Shown here one piece after another: positions 60,409 through 64,000 of a stretch of DNA of 64,000 nucleotides. The notes below the pieces were generated by a model. The model did no database searches. It was not told the DNA's origin and worked only from the letters and a program-made list of their open reading frames with translations. The position numbers were made by a program, and so were the translations under genes. The stretch is from Zipacnadum sp036504235 (GTDB taxonomy: Bacteria; Armatimonadota; Zipacnadia; Zipacnadales; Zipacnadaceae), in NCBI GenBank assembly GCA_036504235.1, contig DASXVN010000031.1, forward strand, positions 1-64,000, given 5' to 3'. Numbering within the stretch: position 1 is the stretch's first letter; every line of letters begins with the position of its first letter.

Positions 60409-60514
60409 AACTAGGTTGTCTGCACGTCTCAACGAATAATGGCCCTCCGGCGCTGCGCCCGGTTCTCTGCGGGTGGCTGTTTGCCTGCGACCACCAAGAC
60501 TTGGAGTGTCTCTG

Positions 60515-62785
60515 TTGCCCAAGAACTACGACGTTCTGCCTGAATTTGACCGCGGTCAACTGACCTTCGACCCCATCCCCACCTTCTCGTACCAGGGTGA
60601 CCTGGCTACCGAGTTGCAGGCGGGACTCGCGCCGCATGACGCTTGGGGTTTGCTTGATTCCATGCTCTACGTGCGCCTGTTTGAGGAGATGATTATTCGC
60701 CTCAAGGACGGCAAGTTCGACCAGTTGCCGGGCCTCAAATTCATCGGCGCCACCCACCTGTCCATCGGACAGGAGGCCGTCGCCGTCGGGGCGATGTCCG
60801 CCCTGCAGTGGGACGATCTGATCACCAGCACCCACCGCGGCCACGGCCACTCCGTCGCCAAGGGCTACTACTGGCTGCAGGGGGCCAGCGTTGACCAGTT
60901 GGCCGCTTTCATCGGCACCGAAGTGGACCTGACGGACCGGCCGGGGCTGCTGGACTGCGCCCTACAAGTGCATCTCAACCGCGCCATGGCCGAGCTGTTC
61001 GGCAAAGAAGAGGGCTACTGCCGCGGGCGCGGCGGGGGCATGCACATCGCCGACTTCAACATGGGGCACCTGGGGGCCAACGCCATTGTGGGCGGCTCGT
61101 ACGCCATCGCCGCCGGCGCCGCTTTGGCCTGCGACAAGCTCAGCAACGGCAAGGTCTGCCTCTGCCTGATCGGCGATGGCGCCACCAACAACGGCATCGC
61201 CCACGAGGCCTACAACTTCGCCACCATGAGCCAGTTCAAGCGCGGCCTACCGGTGGTCTACCTAATCGAGAACAACCAGTATGGGATGACCGGGCAGCAG
61301 CGCAACGAGGTCACCGGCGTGGACTACCTGGCTCGCCGCGGCTCGGGCTACAACCGGGAGAACATGCACGCGGAGGTCGTCAACGGCATGGACGTGCTGG
61401 CGGTCCGCGACGCCGTGGCCCGCGCCACCGAGCTGTGCCGCAACGGCGAGGGCCCGGTACTGCTGGAGGCCATGACCTACCGCTACATGGGCCACTCGCT
61501 CTCCGACGACCGCACCACCTATCGCTCCAAGGAAGAGGAGGCCGCCTGGCGCGCCCAGGACGCCCTCGACCATTACCAGGAGCAGCTCACCACGGCCGGC
61601 TTGGCCACCGCGGACAAGCTGCAGGTGCATCGCCAGCTCGCGCAGGAGCGCATTGACCGCTCCACTTTGTTCGCCGCCACCGCGACCGACCCGGACCCCT
61701 CGACCATCTACGAGGGGCTGTTCGCCGACACCAGCACCGCCCAGGCTGATCCCGCGTGGGAGACGCCGGCGGAGCAACTGGTCGGCGAACTGCCCAAGGC
61801 GCGGCGCTCCACCCAGGCGCTGCAGCGCCACACCGTCACCGAGGCACTGCTCGAGGAGATGCTGCGTGACAAGCGCGTGGTGCTCTACGGCGAGGACGTG
61901 GCCGACTACGGGGGCGCTTTCGCCGCCACCCGGGGGCTGTTTGAGGTCTTCGGCCGCGAGCGGGTCTTCAACAGTGCCATCTCTGAGGCTGCCATCTGCG
62001 GCACGGCTTGCGGAGCGGCTATGGCCGGGTTGCGGCCGGTTGTCGAGCTGATGTACATTGACTTTGTCCTCATGGCCATGGACCAGGTGGGCAACCAGAT
62101 CGCCAAGAACCGCTATATGTTCGGTGGCAAGGCCAAGCTGCCGCTGGTCATCCGCACCACGATCGGCGGCGGCAAGGGCTACGCGGGACAGCACTCGCAG
62201 AGCCTGGAAGCCGTCGTTGCCATGATGCCGGGTCTCAAGGTCATCGCCCCGGCCACCCCGGCCGACACCAAGGGGCTGCTCAAGGCCGCCATTCGCGACG
62301 ATAACCCGGTCATCTTCATTGAGCACCAGCTCACCTACCTGGAACGCGGCGAGGTGCCCACCGAGGACTACACGATCCCCCTGGGCGTGGCCCGCGTCGC
62401 CCGCGAGGGAACCGATGTGACGTTAGTAGCGTACAGTTATATGTACTACCGAGCGATGGCCGCGGCTGAGGCCCTGGCGGCCGAGGGGATCAGCGTGGAG
62501 GTCGTCGACCCCCGCACCCTGATTCCACTCGACGTGCCGACGATTGCCGCCTCGGTCCGCAAGACCGGCCGGCTGGTCGTAGTCCAGCAGGCACCGGAAA
62601 CCGGCTGCTTCGGCGAACATATCGCCTATGCCGTACAGCGCGAGATCTTCTCCTCGCTGCAAGCTCCGGTGCGCCTGGTGGCGGCCTGCAACGTGCCGCC
62701 GCCGATGGCTCCGCCCCTGGAGCAATTGAACATTCCGTCCGTGGAGCGTATCGCCGCGGCCGTCCGCGAGACGCTGCGCGGCTAG
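60515..62785 (+). CDS. Fused E1 alpha/beta 2-oxoacid (pyruvate/acetoin/branched-chain type) dehydrogenase
   Basis: The 756-residue protein joins both E1 chains. The alpha part (about 50-370) has LYVRLFEEMI, STHRGHGH, the thiamine diphosphate motif GDGATNNGIAHEAYNFA...ENNQYGM, and YRYMGHSLSDDRTTYR with its phosphorylation-loop-like end. The beta part (about 440-756) has GEDVADYGGAFAAT, AICGTACGAAMAGLRPVVELMYIDF, and GYAGQHSQSLE. VVDPRTLIPLD and LVVVQQAPETGCFGEHI complete it. The oxoacid cannot be read from sequence. E2 and E3 genes are not in the window. The start is taken as TTG at 60515, with GGAG 8 nt before; a GTG at 60506 is possible. Confidence 0.88.
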   Translation: MPKNYDVLPEFDRGQLTFDPIPTFSYQGDLATELQAGLAPHDAWGLLDSMLYVRLFEEMIIRLKDGKFDQLPGLKFIGATHLSIGQEAVAVGAMSALQWDDLITSTHRGHGHSVAKGYYWLQGASVDQLAAFIGTEVDLTDRPGLLDCALQVHLNRAMAELFGKEEGYCRGRGGGMHIADFNMGHLGANAIVGGSYAIAAGAALACDKLSNGKVCLCLIGDGATNNGIAHEAYNFATMSQFKRGLPVVYLIENNQYGMTGQQRNEVTGVDYLARRGSGYNRENMHAEVVNGMDVLAVRDAVARATELCRNGEGPVLLEAMTYRYMGHSLSDDRTTYRSKEEEAAWRAQDALDHYQEQLTTAGLATADKLQVHRQLAQERIDRSTLFAATATDPDPSTIYEGLFADTSTAQADPAWETPAEQLVGELPKARRSTQALQRHTVTEALLEEMLRDKRVVLYGEDVADYGGAFAATRGLFEVFGRERVFNSAISEAAICGTACGAAMAGLRPVVELMYIDFVLMAMDQVGNQIAKNRYMFGGKAKLPLVIRTTIGGGKGYAGQHSQSLEAVVAMMPGLKVIAPATPADTKGLLKAAIRDDNPVIFIEHQLTYLERGEVPTEDYTIPLGVARVAREGTDVTLVAYSYMYYRAMAAAEALAAEGISVEVVDPRTLIPLDVPTIAASVRKTGRLVVVQQAPETGCFGEHIAYAVQREIFSSLQAPVRLVAACNVPPPMAPPLEQLNIPSVERIAAAVRETLRG

Positions 62786-62821
62786 TCCGGCCCGCTACCC
62801 GAGGGGGAACTTCGTTTGGGA

Positions 62822-64000
62822 ATGAATAAGCCGCTCTTGCGGAATCTGACCGTGGGCCTGGCGGGGCTGTTCCTGTTCGGCCTGCTGCTGCATAGCAGCG
62901 CGCGGGACCGCGCCGCCGCGGAAACGCAGGCGGCGCCGCTGGTGCCCGTGCGCACGGCGGTGGCCCCCGCTCCCGCCTGGGACCCGGACGCCCTCCAGGT
63001 CGGCTACTCCCTCCCCGGCCCCGGCTCGGCGAGCATGACGGCCGACAGCACCATGCCCCAGTATGGAGCGGCCCTGGGCCTGCTCGACGGGGCGCTGCTG
63101 GCCGGCGACGACAGTAACGCCGCGCACTGGCTGGCCGCCGGGCTGCTGATGAGCCAGGGCGATCTCCCTGCGGCTCGCTCGCAACTGCGTCGGGTCATCG
63201 CCGACTCGTCGGACGACTCCATCCTGGGCCTCAAGGCTCGCCTCCTGCTCAACGGGCAAGTGGGGCAGCGCAAGCTCATCGCCCTGGCCTTCGACGACTT
63301 TCCCTTCCCCAAAGAGTCCCTGCAACTGCTCAACGTCCTGTCGCAGTATCACGCGCCCGGCACCTTCTTCGCCATCGGGCACAAGGTCCGCGACTATCCG
63401 GACCTGGTCGCCCTGGCGCTGACGCAGGGGCACAGCATTCAGAACCACACCTATCACCACTATCGTCTCACCGACCTGACCGCCGTCCAGGTCGCTGACG
63501 AGTTCAACCTCTGCTCGCGTACGATCCGAGATTTTACCGGCGTCACGCCGCGCTACCTGCGCTGCCCGCACGCCGCTTTCAACGGGTCGATCGAGAAGAT
63601 CGCTACGCAGTGCCATCTGGTTTGCGTGGACCCGATCGTCACCAACATCTACGACATGTCGGCCTCCAGTGACTTGATCTACCGCCGCTGCATGCAGCGG
63701 GCCCGACCCGGCGCCATTTTCGCGCTGCACGACGGTCTGCCCGCTACCATCAAGGCAATGCCCCGCGTGATCACCGACCTGCGCGCGCAGGGCTATGAAT
63801 TCGTCACCGTAGACCAACTGCTTAGCAGTGGAGCCACGCCGCCCACCGCGCACCCCACGCGGGGCGCGCAGACCCGAGCGGCCGGCGGGTTGGACCTCGC
63901 CGCGCTCCTGGGCGGCCAGCTAGCGGCCTCGGCCGAGCCGGAAGCGGAGCCCTCCACTGCACCGGCGCCCTTGCAGTTCTCGATGAGCCCGCGCCCGGCG
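62822..64000 (+). CDS. Polysaccharide deacetylase (NodB-like), incomplete at window edge
   Basis: The open frame runs to the last base of the window (393 codons, no stop). It has a signal anchor (about 9-26), a helical, possibly TPR-like stretch (75-140), and a NodB-type deacetylase domain (about 150-335). The metal Asp pair is in ALAFDDFPFP and the His pair in NHTYHHYRL. LHDG is the closing catalytic His motif. The third motif, normally R-x-PYG, reads LRCPHAAFN. A Pro/Ala-rich tail follows. It likely removes acetyl groups from peptidoglycan or a surface polysaccharide. It lies 36 bp after the dehydrogenase gene. Confidence 0.82.
   Translation, partial: MNKPLLRNLTVGLAGLFLFGLLLHSSARDRAAAETQAAPLVPVRTAVAPAPAWDPDALQVGYSLPGPGSASMTADSTMPQYGAALGLLDGALLAGDDSNAAHWLAAGLLMSQGDLPAARSQLRRVIADSSDDSILGLKARLLLNGQVGQRKLIALAFDDFPFPKESLQLLNVLSQYHAPGTFFAIGHKVRDYPDLVALALTQGHSIQNHTYHHYRLTDLTAVQVADEFNLCSRTIRDFTGVTPRYLRCPHAAFNGSIEKIATQCHLVCVDPIVTNIYDMSASSDLIYRRCMQRARPGAIFALHDGLPATIKAMPRVITDLRAQGYEFVTVDQLLSSGATPPTAHPTRGAQTRAAGGLDLAALLGGQLAASAEPEAEPSTAPAPLQFSMSPRPA

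Overview
The window is about 64 kb of GC-rich bacterial DNA that reads like a chromosomal segment of a Gram-negative, outer-membrane-bearing bacterium, most likely of the phylum Armatimonadota (inference). The pointers are a prepilin-type protein whose N-terminus ends in LFPVFARARAKAQ and which carries an H-X9-DG C-terminus, a lipid A pathway, large secreted CARDB and carboxypeptidase-regulatory-like proteins, NHL propellers, UroD-family paralogues and a GH35/unknown glycosidase pair. I saw no rRNA, tRNA or CRISPR array.

Layout. 1-1453: a complete IS1182-type insertion sequence. 1454-7680: a UroD-like gene, rimO, gltX and a secreted SGNH hydrolase, separated by spacers built from short palindromic repeats, two of them split by further palindromes. 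7580-16992: a sigma70-type promoter followed by fabZ-lpxA-lpxB-msbA-kdtA-lpxK, a radical SAM gene and an LpxL-type acyltransferase, i.e. the late lipid A and inner-core steps. 16996-28125: a phosphate block that follows the lipid A genes after only 3 nt. It has a histidine-kinase-like protein that lacks the acceptor histidine, a PhoB-type regulator, a PhoR-type kinase, a pseudopilin, a phosphate porin, pstS-pstC-pstA, two unequal pstB genes and phoU. Two promoters here carry CTTAACC-type boxes at exact 11-bp spacing and at the same distance from their -10 elements.

28139-33940: NHL, RDD, SpoIIM-like, DUF2993/LmeA-like, CBM9-like, flavodoxin and DUF456 genes. 34015-37045: a clan GH-A-like protein with two small DUF2007-like genes, then a class II aldolase. 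37134-45565: a secreted lipoprotein, a 1260-residue secreted CARDB protein, a membrane protein, an SPFH protein with zinc ribbons, a coiled-coil protein and a zinc-ribbon/proline-rich protein. 45605-52448: hisC-uroD-aroF-tyrA-aroA-cmk-plsC, an aromatic amino acid operon running into cmk and plsC. 52583-57761: a GH35 enzyme and an unrecognised putative glycosidase. 57926-64000: small Cys-rich proteins, a TPR protein, a fused E1 alpha/beta dehydrogenase and a polysaccharide deacetylase cut by the window edge.

The most interesting system is the phosphate block. PstB1 keeps the LSGGQ signature but has lost the Q-loop Gln and H-loop His; PstB2 keeps Gln and His but has lost LSGGQ (LSLEQ). The two therefore look like an obligate asymmetric ATPase heterodimer with one complete and one degenerate site. 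Alongside sit the kinase-like protein with Asp in place of His, a pseudopilin under a Pho-box promoter, and the tight link to lipid A synthesis.
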